Shown: positions 32,561 through 46,609, counted from the first letter of the stretch. The stretch: DNA of 64,000 bases from Hanleya hanleyi (GCA_036873755.1 JAVTVY010018752.1:1-64000), one strand, 5' to 3'. Numbers and translations are program-made. Notes: generated by a model not told the origin, from the sequence alone.

Positions 32561-33280
32561 TTATCTGGTCGATGCGGTGGGAGTCTGTGATATCAGAAAC
32601 CCTTGGGTAGTGAACCAAAACTCAGGCTTGGGAGGTTCCGGGAACTTGGCTGGTTCCTTGTGGTCCATGGAGACGGTATACGACGTAGAGAGTTTGACCC
32701 TCGTCGTGGAGATCGTGGTCGTCATCGCGGGGTACGGGACCCAGGTCGCGGGGTGCGGGACCGACGATGTGGAGATCGTGAACGGCGTCTGGGAGAGCGG
32801 GGACGCCAGCCCCTGAAGTTCTCCACTCCGTAGATCGGTATTGATTTGGCTCCATCCATACTTTCTGTATTGACGGTATGTATCTTGGCCTTCGGCTGTA
32901 TCCCGGTGACAGGCCGAGTCCCGGTGTTCTATACTTTCAGTGTTAACGGGCCGATTCCCGGTTTCCAGACTTTCATTATTGATGGACTGTATCCCAGCCT
33001 CCGGTTGTATCCCGGTGACAGGCCAGGTGTTGATGATAATAATCTTGATGGTTTCATGCCTCTTGTAATCCCATCACACTGCGCTGGTCATTTTACTGAA
33101 CTTATTATTGTTTCATTGGATTAATTGAAGTATGAAACGTCAAGATCCTGGCCTTTTCTTGCTCAATTAAGATGTCCTGTAATAGTAGATTACGCAAATA
33201 TCATGCAATGATTACTGCAAAAACAAATATTGCTCCCAAAAGCAATACAGTCTTGAGGATATTTGCAGAGGATACAGTGA
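32561..33280. other. Upstream part of the retroelement remnant, then unique DNA
   Basis: To about 32,850 the sequence is GC-richer than its surroundings and encodes Arg/Asp/Gly-rich frames on both strands, as in a basic gag region. After that short repeats of tgtatcccggtgacaggccg occur (32,898-33,025). No intact frame. Confidence 0.35.
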
Positions 33281-33560
33281 CTTTAGGCTAATTTGTGGTG
33301 GCCATCTTGAATTCTGGTGACCATCTTGGTAAATGATCGGAACATTAAATGGAAAATGACGAAGACACCAATGGCTAGCATCATGCCAAGTTTTTGGCTT
33401 CTGACACGAATCAAACAATAAACGTACGTTAATTTCAGTATTTGACCATTATTATGGCGGCCATCTTGAATTTGGCGACCATGTCTGAAAAAATTGTGTG
33501 GGTCCTTATCAGAAATTGATCAGGTCATCATTGGCTACTATTATGCCAAGTTTCGTGCTT
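33281..33560 (+). repeat. Two-unit atggcggccatcttgaa tandem repeat
   Basis: Units of about 155 bp: gccatcttgaattctggtga then atcatgccaagtttttggct, repeated as gccatcttgaatttggcgac then attatgccaagtttcgtgct. Confidence 0.55.
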
Positions 33561-36500
33561 TTACCTCGAAGTGCACAGTATTTTCACCTGCATATTGCTC
33601 TACTACCAGTGAACAAGCTGAAATAACTTCATGCATGTTCTACATGTATTCAATAAGGGACATTGAATTGGGTACCTGCTTTCACCTGGCCTGGCATCCA
33701 TGTACATGTATGGGCTGGTTGTTGATTGTTTGAAACTAAGGCTCTTGCAGATTAAATATGAAGAGCATGTAATTCACATATTATTAAAATAAAACAATAT
33801 CCTGGCTAACATCTATTACATGTATACACGATATCTGAATAACAATAAATGCATATCTGATTAATTACAAATTGTTTATTTCTATTCTATTTATGTAAGC
33901 AATCATAGGCAATTCCTATTTACTCTGCAAAGGTCTTTGGTTTTAGCTGTACAGATGGCATGCCACCTTCACTAGGGGAACATAAACCAATTTCTGTAGA
34001 GTTACAGGGCACATCTCAAGGGTTTTCAATCACTGTTCGAATGCAGTATGGGTCATTACATTTTTATCTTCAGAATTTGTTCACACTTTTGTAATTCTTC
34101 GACATGGGCATAACAAATTGAATGGGATATGCTCTAGTATTTGCTACTCACATGGGGAAACCCACCTGGGACTTTGCCATTTCTAAATTGACAAAACGGA
34201 CATTATATGGCCGAGTATACTATGGCCTTAAACCGGACTACTCACTAACCCTTCTCAGTTGTAATTCATTTTGTTGTTTTTTTCATGGTAGTTAATTTTG
34301 GTGTAGACCTGGAGTAGCAATAATTTGTCATACAGGTTTATTCTAGGACAATGACAGCATTCTGCCCGATTGTGTATTCTATTGTTGGCATACAACTTTT
34401 CAGAAGGTTCTAGATGGCACAGATGTAAAGTGTGACAAAGGAAAACACTAGTGCTGTGGTTTACGTTCCAGGAAGTTCTTTTTCTTCTCTCTATGACATC
34501 ATTTTCTGGAGATTTCTGTGTAAGGTATATATGGAGTACTGGCAGCAGAAGAGAACAGAGAATTCTTCAGTTACCAACCAGAGTGAGTGGGTTTTCCGGC
34601 CTGTGATTTGAACTGTATAAACAAATGACATTCTGCAATATTGAGCGAGTTAGTGAAACTGGCTGAAAAACTTTTGGTCTGTCGACAAGTGTTTTCAAGC
34701 AAAAGCGCAAGTGGAATTAGTTATTGGAGCACAGAAGTGCAGGTTAAAGGTCCATTTTAGAGATCTCATGTAATTTCACTGTAAAGGCGACATTGTGGGG
34801 AGATTCCCATTGCATTGTTCTCAGTTCGAATTACAAGATCTGAACTTGGACACCGATCGTCGCTGGAATAGGACGGTTTTGTGGAGTGTGAAATGCATGG
34901 ATTTCACGAGGGCTGGACAACAGGACTGAACACGGGATACAGGAGTTGTATCAGCAGAAGAAAACTGACTTGCCTCTTTAAGGCATAGAGAACGCTCATT
35001 TCTGGAGGTTGAACGTTTTATCAAATTTCAGTATTTTTCCATCAGGTTAAGAGAAGATGATCCATGGAAAAAAAAAGGTGGGCACCATACTCGTTAAAGA
35101 AATATGACAGCCAAATGCATGTACACCACTTAAAAGCCATAACACTGAATACATGGGTAGATATGAAATTTTTTTTGCTGGATACTAAATAAATCAAACT
35201 TTCAAAGGTAAAATTTTCCCCACTTTGCTATATAATACTAAACACATACACTTCTTGTTGAATATGTAATGAAAACAGGGAGACACTTTCTTAGAAAATA
35301 TTAACGGATAAACTGAGCCTTTCCAGTCCTATTTCCAGGAGGGGCGTGGGGGAAGGAGATATTATTGGAGGTTCATTTATCAGCCATTTACAAGTTTCAT
35401 TTTTGTTGGAAGTGAAATTTGGGGGATTTCAGAGGCATAATTTTCAATCACAGGAGCATTTTGCACCGTCCAACCGTTTAATCTAAACTGCCAACTTTTT
35501 GGTCAGTCCCGTCACACAAAAGGACCACCAATAAAATGCATAAATGGTTCTGTTGTGTCTTTTGTTGATTTTTATCCCATTTTGAGATGTATGGGTAGTT
35601 CTGTTGAGATATTCAGCTCGTTTTAAAAAAGTAGACAAATCACCATGTTGTAGCCCCACAAGAGCAGGGAAATTAATGTCCTCTACTTCTTTAATGGACT
35701 GTTTCTCAACATTTAACCTGTGCGCCACACTCATTTACATTATTGTAAAGTTTGTATCTAAGGTTTGCGACTTATTTTACCACATTTTGTAAATGTTTTT
35801 ATTTTATGCTTGGTTAATTATATATAAACTCATCTGGTCTTTTCTTGTGAATTTGTTCGACCACAATTAGCTGGAGATTTAGCAAACTTCTCTGGCTCTG
35901 TTTTAAGAGCAATCATATATAGATATATATATATTCGTGCGTGCATAATATTAATGAGTCATAGCAATATCAGATGAGGAGCTTGTGTACACAATTATAG
36001 AGCAACAAACACTTCGCTATCCAGGATAAATTTACTATTATTTTACAAAGTATCTATTTTACATGTGTTACAAAACAATAATTGTCAGAACATGAGAGCA
36101 GCACTGATTTTCATTAAAGTTTCATCGCCATTAGGTAAAAAATCACATGGCAAAAAATTAAGATTGGCGAGCAATTCGGTCAAAATCATTACAAGGTTGC
36201 CATATTGAACAGCATGGATCCTGACCAGGATTCCCCTTTAACCCCTTCTAGACAGTGTACACATTTCACGAGACTGATTTGTTTGATATAAGATTGGGCA
36301 GTTCAATAAGTATACAGCAAAGAACTCCACAGTCCCAAACACACGTTAAAAGTTTGTTAGCGACTCGCTTCAACGTTGAATATGGTATACATGTATATAA
36401 AAAAAAATTCTTGGCCATCAAATATATATTAAAAGAAATGCGTTGTTTTATTTGACATTTACTGTACTGTATCTGGCAGTTTTAATATAAACAATTTGTT

Positions 36501-37091
36501 TCACATTACAAATCCAGTTATTATATTCCACTCAATATGTATAATCATCATTTCACACCAACTTTACCAGTTTGGGGAATGCAAACTTCATTTGAAGCTA
36601 GCAAAGGCCATTTTTCTTGAATATCAAATGTTTGAGTATTCAAATGCTATATAGATCTTGTAACATAGATACATGACAATGTTAAAGGGCATCATAATCT
36701 ATGACATAGAACATTAATTCGTCATTTCCAAAAAATTAAAAACCTTTTCCTGTATTTTTCTGTTATTCAAGAAAAAACGCATTTCCTGCCATCAATTTGA
36801 AGAGTTTGTATTTTCCCCAACTACTGAGAAGTGGGCAGTTGCTAGGAACAACCATGCAGTAAGATGACCCGCAATATTATACCACAGTTATTGTTCTAAA
36901 ACATTCGGTGAGAAGAGACAACATTTTACAAATGAATGACAGAATGCAATGTTGTAGTTCATTATTAAAGGCGAGATGGAGTGGGGTTGAGTACTTGGCT
37001 ATCAGATGTGAATGTATAATGTGCTATTGCTCTGTATCAAGTCAAGGCAAAGTCTTATGGTGTCAGATGAAGGGGGGGGGGGGGATTTTGG
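33561..37091. other. Gene-free AT-rich stretch
   Basis: No open frame with protein character, no RNA gene and no strong repeat recognised by eye. Contains A-rich runs, a short tatatatat tract at 35,918-35,932 and a G run at 37,072-37,084. Confidence 0.35.
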
Positions 37092-37252
37092 CTTAATGTC
37101 ACACTCAAGCACACATGTAACCGGAGAGAACCACCGCCCGTCGGCAAGTAACTGACAAACTTTCACCCATGGACTCGAACCCATGCTGGTTCAACTGTTT
37201 GAGGGTAGCGGCACCAGCGAAGCGCCTTAGACCACTCGGCCACCGAGGGCCC
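37092..37252 (-). mobile_element. tRNA-derived SINE
   Basis: On the - strand it starts gggccctcggtggccgagtg (A box TGGCCGAGTGG, 37,232-37,242), B box ggttcgagtcc (near 37,170-37,182), then the tRNA-unrelated body gtcagttacttgccgacggg, ggtggttctctccgg, and ends agtgtgacattaagcc before a C/G run. The class II (Leu/Ser-like) head with a long variable region is recognisable. A sister copy is at 60,698. Confidence 0.8.
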
Positions 37253-38719
37253 TGGTGGTGTGAGATAGAAGACTGCCAGACCGAGAAGGAAGGGGGGGGA
37301 GGGGGGAGAGAAAAGACACATGGTAAAGTAACTCATCCTATGAAACAGGCCATTGGTTGAAATAGTCATTTCTACCGAAGAAAAGCATGGTTTTATCACC
37401 CAATTCATCAGTCAGATTTTGTATCAGATTACAAAATGTAATGTGACATATAACATGGATGAGCGATATGGGAGAATTTTTCGAGAAGCTGCAATGGGCT
37501 TTACTCGATAATTGATGTATGGCAGGAAAAGCCCCACCGAAAATACACCCAACCTAAAGGGGGGGGAATAAGAGAAACAAAGGAACTGTGTGGTCCCGTT
37601 TGCAACTTCCTACAGAAGAACCACTGGCGTCATGCCATTTGGGAAGGTCACAAGGAGTTGGTACACAGAACACATGTACTAATTAGATGGATGGACTACC
37701 TGTATAGCTAAGCTCTTCACAAAATGCGCCGCTGCAGGCACTGAACACCTATTCTGACACATGTTATCTTCTGAAGAAGGGAACAGGACAAATAGCTCCA
37801 ATCAGGCCACTATATGGTGTAATACTTGTCCCACTCCCACACCCAATACATCATGGCACAATTAACCAAGTTTTTTTCTCATCTCCCTTCGCAAATGTAA
37901 ATGAATGCGCTGCTTTTCTTGCGTAGGCTGAATAGGGGGCACATTTGGAGGCACACAAAAGTGAAATTTTTCAACATGGCAAGACTTAGGGAAAAAGTCA
38001 AGACTCCTGTGTATCAAGTATATTTTTGTGAAAAGGAAGAAAGAAATACCAATTAACCTATACACATCGGTAAAAGTTACTGGACACTCAAGGTTAAATT
38101 ACTACTATCACAAGGGATCAAGACACGAAGTTGACGAATACAAATTAATATTTGGTTAAGGTAACCAAATTTACCATATGGGCTCGTTGTTGCTTATTGT
38201 TTAGATTAATGAAATAAAAAATGCCCAACTAAATGAGTGCAACCAATAATAATATAATTAAATTAATGAAAAAGAATTAGATCAGTAATTATAATAATTC
38301 TAAATTGAAATGTCTTAGGCATCACTAATTAAGAGAGAATAGATTAAAATAAGATTAACAGCTGTATGCTTTTTCTAAACAATTATAACTGTTACCTAAA
38401 ATTTTATCACTGACCCATCTCACTGAAATAAACCAACATAATATACAAACTAGATACAATCACTAATCTTCAGCTATATTTAGGAATACTTTCTTGGTAA
38501 AGTGCAAATACCACGGATGAAAACAAGCAAACATAAAAAAGTCAGAGACTACTGAAAAGATCTGGTAACTTTTCTTCCAAACTTTCCATGAAAAGGTCAC
38601 ATCCTCATACCTATCCCGTCGGTTCAAAAGGCAGCGAAGCTTGGTAGCCAGTGAAAACTGATCCTAGGATAATAAATCACAATTTGGGCGACCTGCAGGG
38701 GTTAAGTCAATGCAGGTGA
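37253..38719. other. Gene-free stretch
   Basis: G-rich runs at 37,291-37,306 and 37,560-37,566; from 38,150 to 38,480 very AT-rich with taatta repeats. Nothing coding seen. Confidence 0.35.
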
Positions 38720-38950
38720 TCAAGGAGTGAGCGAGTGAATACGATTTAACGTCACTTTCAACTATATTTCAGTCATATCACGACGTTGGGTCCTATTCCT
38801 TTTCACACCTGGGAACCCCCCGGGTGCCTCAGTCGCCTCTTACGACAAGCTGTCCGAGGAGCCGAGGCCTATTCTTACCATGACCTGTGGTGTGCACGAC
38901 CTCCCAGGTCAATCCCCGAAAGCCCCACGAGGCCGCAGGTGATCAAACAG
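38720..38950 (+). mobile_element. SINE-like element, mollusc type
   Basis: It contains gagtgagcgagtgaatacg, aacgtcactttcaactatat and tcagtcgcctcttacgacaa with gaggcctattcttaccatga. These phrases match, from memory, a SINE abundant in gastropod genomes. Diverged, with no clear tail. Confidence 0.5.
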
Positions 38951-41900
38951 TTGCAGTGGGTAATATACCAGCGAAGGCACGAAGATTATTATTGAGCATT
39001 TGCAGGGTATGAAAAGATGTGAAATCAACCAAAATCAGCATTCAGTACTGCCGATACATGTAAGTTGGTGCCCCACTCTGAGGTTTGAAGATTGGACAGG
39101 GATCACCACCCCAGCATTGAAATTTTCCACCATTGGTTGGCCAAATTTATAATAATGGGACATCTACAAACTGGTTCAAAGTCGTACAGATAGCTTCCTT
39201 ATTTGTAATGAATGTATAAGGTAATCATGTTTATTAGGACTAATGAATTTTGACCACAAAATAGAGGGATGACTGAATGTTAACGAGAGACTGAAATATC
39301 CGAGGATTTAACATATTTGTGCTCTACGAAGAAAATATCATCCTAAATACATCTGTAGATTAATATTAGCTCACTTTTCAAATGACATTTTAATATAATA
39401 GTAGTAGGACCAACAATATGTACTTATTCCAGTGTACACAAACTAGATAAACATACTGTAAATACTGTCAACAGCAATGAAATGTTGAATTAGTCGGACA
39501 GGAGGTCAACAACGGAAACTTCATAATGAACGCGAGAGACATGTATAGAATCTCGTTACACAAGACTAGTATATTTTATCATCGTAGCAAAAAACACAAA
39601 ACATTGCTTCACACAAGTCTCAAATTATTAATAACGTGAGTGTGTACGATAAATGTGGTAAGTATGCTGTGCAAATATCCAAGTTCAAAATGCAATGACT
39701 ATAAATATACCCCACGCAAGTACCTGTATTGTAGTATATCCCAGTGGGACTCTCTCCTCCCACCCCTCCAGGGAGAAATGTGTAAGGAAATAACTTCGCG
39801 TTATTGGAGCCAAACCATAAACCGAAATATGAAAGGTGTGTACAAGAGCTGATGTCGCCATTTTTTCATTGGCCTGTGTGTGCCATTCCATGTCCAGGAC
39901 AGCCAATGACAATGGACAACTTCAGAAAGTATGGTTGGTTGGATTTTCATTTCATTTTTTTCCCTCCAGTACAGAATTTCTTGTTTAAAAGATGAAATTA
40001 ACCACTGAAATGCTCCGAAATTGGAAGATGTCCCTTGAATACACGGAGTTTCTCTCCCACACATTTACCATCACCCATTCACACATTGTCCAACAGTTCT
40101 CCCAGGAGGGGGCCTAAATGCAACACATCTGTGACTATCCTCTAGATAAAGAGTTGAGTTTGCAATATAAGGCCATAAGTGTTTTTGTTTCAACTTTTCT
40201 ACAGCACAGGCATAAATCTTTTACACCTATATAGTAATTTAGTCAATGTTTTGAAATTTCTCAGGACTAAATCAGCTTTCACTCAATGTTTATTGGACAT
40301 CAGACTCTCCGCCGCCTCAACAGGAATATCAAATTGTAACTATTGAGACAATGGGAGACATTCTCTACGAGGACTGCTGTTTTACCAACGTATAAACCTA
40401 TGCACAAACTAGGATTGGCTAAAGTTTCTTTCTATTTTCCTCACACGCCAATGAATTTGAATCGACCAATCAGGTGCTGTAAAACTTGAACATATCCCAT
40501 GATGCACTGTTATTTTTATATGTAACCATGGTAATGTAAGAACCAGGAGAGGAGTTCCACTCCCAACATGGCTGGTCCAGACATGATTGAACATCTGCAT
40601 GCTACAGTTATGGCGGGTCACTGAATTCTCCGATGTGGTCGACTCGATTTCGACTAACAGAGCATGGATACAAAATAATGATGAATTGGCATGGCAGTAT
40701 TTTAAAAAAAAATTTCACTGACTGTGCATACATACGTGATTGCGAGGTACGGCTGCACATTTGAAGTTATTGCTTACTTCAAATTTACGACAGCGAGCTA
40801 CTCGAGTAAGCCTATACAGTGTAAACATGATCACATAGACTTTTCCCTTCCTCTGATTCTGCAGTGATCTGAGGATGAAATGGGGCACAAACATTTGACG
40901 CTGTGAACGCTGAGCTAAACAAAGGAAGCCACAGTTGAGACGTCCTTGATATTGAATATTTCAATTTTAGTCTACAGATCAATCTGGTCATCGGGTTGAT
41001 TAAGGTAATCTCGACACAAATCTCAACTTCACAGGATTCGAACAATGTAGGGGTACATGTAACGACTTGTATACATGTATATTCAGTTGAGAATTTCTCA
41101 ACACAACAGCAGTTTGACGCTACAGGTCTAGGCCAATCTCTGCACAGGAAAGCTGCAGAACACTGCATTTTTAGCTCCTCCGATGCATCATGATGTACAA
41201 AGTTACTTTAGTCGACTGCTGTTGAGGTAAATCCTATTTGGCCATAGCTGGAAGAATACACATTCGTTGTTGTCTGGTTTCGTCATATCGATATAGTACT
41301 GCATGACGACGAAGGGCTCAATACTAAAACAGCAACAAGATCTGCGCCTATTGTACGTTGTCTAGGTGGTGTAAAACACGGATAAGACTGGTGAATACAA
41401 CACACATAACTACTCAACTTACACAAAAAACTTAAATGGTTAGATACCCTGAGCTAGATGTTGATTGGTTAACGGGCCATTACGGAAATATTGGCAACAA
41501 TCAAATGGAAGAGAATACACATTTTGTTCCTTCTGCGGCAGACATGTACTGGCTTTGTTTTGCTCGGCATTACGTTACACTTCAGAAGAAGTAGCTGAAA
41601 ACATATGGCAGAGGTAGATCAGGCTAAATTGATGTATACTGCATCATGTGTTTCGCATGACCCGTCCAACCCTGGTTTAAAATTAAAACTATTTTGGTGA
41701 TTGGATGATAAAACGAGTGTAACAATGCAGCATATTTTGTTTGTATATTTAAAACGTCAATCTCACTCTTTCTAAGATAAAAATGACATGTACAATTTTC
41801 AGTCTTAGATAATTTATAAAATAAAATTTACAGTCCCGAATAAAATTTCCACTAAAATAAAAAAAAAAAAAAATTATAACGGTTGATGGGATTGATCAGA

Positions 41901-43924
41901 ATAACTAAGATATCCTCCTTATTGAAGTTTCTGTTCATATTGAATGAATTTGGAAAAAAACAAAACATCGGCATTAGCACCCTAAGGAAAAGCAAGCTGG
42001 AGGGAATAATCTAATACGAAAAATCAGTACATTTATGTGAATTAGTACATTTTCCGAAGAGCAAGATACTGATCTGACGTCACCAGAGGAAACCGTTTCT
42101 TTGCTTGGAGGCTCAACTACATCTCTTGCGAGGACAGATCAGCTGTATGATTGATGGGTTTACGACTTCATATAACCATGATTACTGGACAACACATGTT
42201 AAATGTCCACGTACAATTAAAACAACCATTATGCATATGATTTGGAGGAGCATCTACATATTATGCACACACACGTTTCCAGATTTACCAACGCATACCC
42301 AGGCTGTATCTAAAAAAAAAACACAACAAAAAGAGAAATACACTGGAAAGGAATAGAACCAAGTTTTCACCCTTTTGAGGAGCTCTTTCTCCTGATAAGC
42401 TAGAGGGGCTTGACACATGTAAATTATGAAACTATCCTTTGAAATGTTGAATTTTTAATGTTCCTCATCGCGACTACCCGTACATTTCATGAATAAATCA
42501 TTTTCATGATAGATACAGCCTTGGTAAGGTTTGGAAAAATGATGTGAATTTCGTTGACGATTCAGATGGTTGTTTTGAAGATTGCAGTCGAGAACGAAAT
42601 GTATGATCAACAACTGGTTGATTTCATGTTTCTGAGAAGTGCGCCTGTACAGGTTGTGTAATACATTATGAATGATTTGGTTTTGATATCACTGATCATG
42701 CTTAAGTAAAATTATATGTAAATTGAATGTCCCTAAGACTTGGACGGTTTTACTGTGAACATTGTGCATATCATGGTTATGTAGATGCTCCCGACACATT
42801 CTGAATGGACACGAGGGAATATTAACTAGAAGAAAACGAGAGAGTTCACCTCGGCTACGAATTAACGTAAATCCTCCCAATTCAGCAATGTCAGTCATAT
42901 AAACTAACAAATTCAAAAATTAACAATGTGTAAGTAGAATTTTGATTGCCTGTATAAATGGCATGGCCGGGTAAGAAATAAAAAATTACCCTTCAATTAC
43001 CATTGTGTTTAACCACTACATGCATGTCTACATGTATTTACACACAAACAAACAGGTAACCTATTTCTTTCAGTTTTCCGCGCTTTATGCATAATTATCA
43101 CCCATAATTAATTAAGACATGTAACTACAAGCTTTGAACGGTGACTGTCAGCCAGCCAGCTCAGGCTGACGCTACATGCACCATATAATATAATGACCCT
43201 GTTTAGACATTGTGGACCACCAGGTGGCGCCATCACATGCACACATAACATACAACAAACGACATACAAAAATGTTCCATCACGCGAGGACAGGTCGAGC
43301 AATTTTTGCATTGTTCTCTGACATGCAAAAGCTGTGGACAAGACCTTATTGCAAATGCTGCAGCATCTACTGCAGCCATTCTATGTACATGTAATGCTTT
43401 GTTTAAAAATAACGGGGGATTATCTATTAAAAGAGTCCTACCCAAAAATTGTAAAATATTCAAAGACATCTCTTTGGGAAACGTGCTGTCCATATTTATG
43501 ATTCAAACGTTGAACAGAAACCTCAAGTCAACCATATTGAAAAGGATTCCAATAGCAGCTTTGTTAACCCACAATTCATATATATATATATATGTGTGTG
43601 TGTGTATATATATGTAAACACATAGTATACAACTGTGTAATAAAATTTTGGGGGTTGGACCATTCCTCCGACAGAGTAGAGGAGAGGAGTGTGGTCGGAC
43701 ACGGGCACAAATTGAAGTGTCTACCAACATGACCGAACAAGTGTCACCTCCAAGTGTCCACCAGCATGGCCAAACGAGCGTCTCCTCCGCGACTCTCAAA
43801 GCACAACCCTCTTCAATCTGGAAGCCACTGAAATAATGAACACCTTCAAGGTCTCTGTACAGTAATGTACAGCAAGGCTATTTTTTTTTATACTTGGCAA
43901 GTTGCTGAGTTGATTGGAGAGACA
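38951..43924. other. Stretch downstream of the glypican gene; 3' UTR plus intergenic
   Basis: The glypican 3' UTR must begin at 43,924 and run to lower coordinates; I could not fix its polyadenylation site. A tatata/tgtgtg microsatellite lies at 43,577-43,612. Scattered open frames (for example 118 residues on the - at 40,812-41,168) have no family character. Confidence 0.35.
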
Positions 43925-44199
43925 TTATAGAACACGATGAGCAATCATTTGCACCACGATGGCCCCAATGGTCCAGAGTGCTAGGAGGCCTACTGTATGA
44001 ACTGCATGTATTGACTTGGCTGATGAGGGCGAATAACGAACTGTCGTTGGAACTGGCTTGTGCGTCTTGTAGGAGGGGTTTGAAGGGATGAAATAGTATG
44101 GATCCGTTGTACCGATGCCACCTTGGCCGCCGCCACCCGGTACCTCGACTGCATAGTAACCCGATCCACTACCGCTTCCACTTCCACTGGCCTCTAGTT
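43925..44199 (-). CDS. GPC4/6-like: Glypican, last coding exon: GAG tract and GPI signal
   Basis: The 90 residues begin in an acidic context (ELEAS) followed by four or five consecutive Ser-Gly pairs, the attachment pattern for heparan sulfate chains. A Gly/Pro/Thr-rich linker follows. The C-terminus is a hydrophobic stretch (VGLLALWTIGAIVVQMIA) ending HRVL then TAG, as expected for a GPI-anchor signal; the small residues of SPSSAKS just before it could hold the omega site. Acceptor is gtctgttatag, preceded by a TGTC microsatellite that forms part of the intron end. The 3' UTR extends to lower coordinates; its end was not located. Confidence 0.93.
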
Positions 44200-45207
44200 C
44201 TATAACAGACAGACAGACAGACATAATAAGAGCTACCTAGTAAAACATGAACTGTGGAAATGCCTGATAACATCTCTGCCTTTTTTTGGGGGCACTGATA
44301 TTTACATGTATAAAGGACACTGGTAAAGAAACAGTGTTGTATTCTGATTATATCTGCCCATCATTATAACATTGCATGTTCAGGTTTCATAATAGTGCGG
44401 TTTTTATAAAATCCCTGATTTTCTGCTGATGCAGGAACCGTCTACAGTGATGACCTCTAACAGAGTGATCTCCATTGGTACACCCATATTTGGCTCACCT
44501 ATGTAGGTCAAGTGTTGTTCATTTCCAGGCAGTCAAAACACACAATGACTGGGTGTTCCTGTATATAAGACTGCTTACATGAAACTGACACTTTAAGCAG
44601 GGGTCAAGGGAGGTTTTTTTTTATATTTATTTAGTTATTTGAAAGCTAGCGTATTTTAATCTCTCTCAAAGCCTTTGTACTTATTTGGGGAAGAAAATTA
44701 CCTGATTTATTAATGGAATTTATCCAATACCATGAATACAAACATGCCGAGATAGGACAGTGAAAGACATGAAATGTCACTGCCCATGTGACATCACGCC
44801 AAGGCAGGCCTTGTTTTTTGTCAAAATTAATAGATTCTCAGCTCTATTGGAATCCACGGAAATCCAATGTTATCATTTCTATACAGATTGCTCATATTTT
44901 ACGGGAACCTGTTGCATTTCCACATATTATTTTGTGGGAGTGCTGACGGGCATTGGATTCCCGGATTCTCGTGGAAAAACAAGCCCTGCAAGGGTAGGCA
45001 CAGACAGCGCATTACTATATTCAAATACTGGAAAACCCAACAACATTGAAGATGGTATTATCCTGAAGCTTGAATAAGCATTTGCAAAGAAAAATTATCG
45101 CCTGTTCAAATCCAATTAACATTACATGGACAATGTCGTTTCATGCCTTTTGCGGCTAAATAGTTAGATCTCGTGAGAGTTCTATTTGTACTGCTGAAAA
45201 TGTTTAC
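44200..45207 (-). other. Glypican intron 6
   Basis: Contains a (GACA)n run at 44,205-44,222 abutting the acceptor and a T run. Nothing else seen. Confidence 0.6.
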
Positions 45208-45383
45208 CTATATCGACCCATTCCACTTCATATCCGCTGTAAGCGTTGTGTAGTTTACTTGTGATCAGTTTGAGCTGCTGGATCTGAACGGCAATCATCA
45301 TATTAGATTTCGTAATGTCAACATCCACCTCGGGGTTGTTCACTTGATTTATTACTCCATCTTCTTGTACGTCTGGTACATAC
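45208..45383 (-). CDS. GPC4/6-like: Glypican, sixth visible exon
   Basis: The 58 whole codons run YVPDVQEDGVINQVNNPEVD through LKLITSKLHNAYSGYEVEWVDI. It encodes the last helix of the folded core before the linker to the membrane. Acceptor is aatatttcag, donor gtaaacat. Both split codons resolve to family-typical residues (Arg upstream, Glu downstream). Confidence 0.94.
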
Positions 45384-46256
45384 CTGAAATATTAAACATT
45401 TATAAACAATGTTGGTATTTACTATCAAATCAAACCTGCTATTGCTTTGATTGCCCAGCCCATCCTCCCCTCTCTTTACAGCCTTGTACAAAACACGCCT
45501 ATAGGCTGCAGTAGAAAAAGATGGCGGACTTCATGGGCGCATGCGCAGAGTAAACCAGCTGAGCTCCCTAAAGGGAGGTAACTTTTATTCTGCAAAGGAT
45601 CTCCTAAGGAGGATATAAGGCATAGCAATAGCAGGTGTAGATTTGAGCGATAAATACAGAGAATTCATGCTGATAGATGAATTTTACAAATGTAATAGTT
45701 AAATGTTCCCAACTGTACTTCTGTACTTTCACGACAGGAATCAATTATGGCGAGATGCGAAATAAGCCCTGCTTAGTTACTAAAGGCCTAACTGAAAAGA
45801 CAAACCAAGTGTAGAACTTAATTTCTCAGGTGTCAATGTGTCGTTGATGTTGTACATGTAAGAAACTGAAAATCTATGTTATAAACTTTAAAGAAGCTTG
45901 TCATTTAGTTCAAATTCAATGTTATTTTCTAATTTGAACCATTCTTAATCAATAGTTTATATGGTTATAAACCCTAATATCATAATAGTACTTTCATTAT
46001 TTTGGGATTACATTATCTTAGTATAGCACAGATTCTACTGCAAAAAACTGAACGACACCTAAAAAAAATAAAATCTTCCTAAAATCATGGGCTCTTTTTT
46101 GTTCCACATGCCCGTGGTTCACTCATTAAAAAGACAAATCTGAGGATGGGAATAAACTTTGAAAACTGATAAATCTCAATACCAGTTGCACAACAGGATA
46201 TCTGTCATAGCCTGCAGAGTGCGAGATGGGATAGGAAGCAGCTATAGATTAATTAC
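45384..46256 (-). other. Glypican intron 5
   Basis: Contains near 45,515-45,600 a patch with aagatggcggact, gggcgcatgcgcag and ctccctaaagggaggtaact, which looks like a repeat fragment. Confidence 0.5.
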
Positions 46257-46609
46257 CTGGCCTTATCTTGACCATTCCAGCAGTTGTCATCCTGGCCGGG
46301 CTGGGCAGCTAGTTCTTCATTATTACACACATTGTATGGCAGTTCAATCCACACATCTTTCACCTGGCCGATTTTCTTCTTAATATCACGAACAAGGCGG
46401 TCTAAGCTTGTGCCAGCGGCCGTGGTTGGACGGACGGGAGCATGATCGGGTTTGAAGCTGTAAGGATAATCATCATTCATTGTGTCCTTCTTTCTACCCT
46501 GGTGAGGTTTCCTGGTTTCAGTCTCGACACTAGGTCTGGACGTCGCTTCCATTTTGCTGTCGACATCACGTTTTCCACGGCTTTCGGGCTCTCCACAACC
46601 AGCAAATAT
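46257..46609 (-). CDS. GPC4/6-like: Glypican, fifth visible exon with convertase site
   Basis: The 117 codons start IFAGCGEPESRGKRD. The RGKR at residues 11-14 fits the RxKR furin-type convertase site known from several glypicans, which splits the core into two disulfide-linked chains. A charged low-complexity stretch of about 35 residues follows, then RPTTAAGTSLDRLV, an amphipathic helix, NVCNNEE and DDNCWNG. Three conserved cysteines are present. Acceptor is tgtattacag, donor gtaattaa. The exon ends two bases into a codon that the next exon completes as Arg. Confidence 0.94.

Noticed and set aside
32577..32855. Arg-rich frames on both strands that resemble an SR or RNA-binding domain
   Set aside because: They adjoin the retroelement gag remnant and are compositional; no RRM or RS-domain protein context.
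37230..37252. Possible genuine tRNA gene (A and B boxes)
   Set aside because: The head continues into a SINE body shared with 60,698-60,900, and the acceptor stem does not pair; it is a SINE.
40812..41168. 118-residue Cys-containing - strand frame near the glypican 3' end
   Set aside because: No recognisable domain and no conserved spacing of cysteines; could lie in UTR or intergenic DNA.
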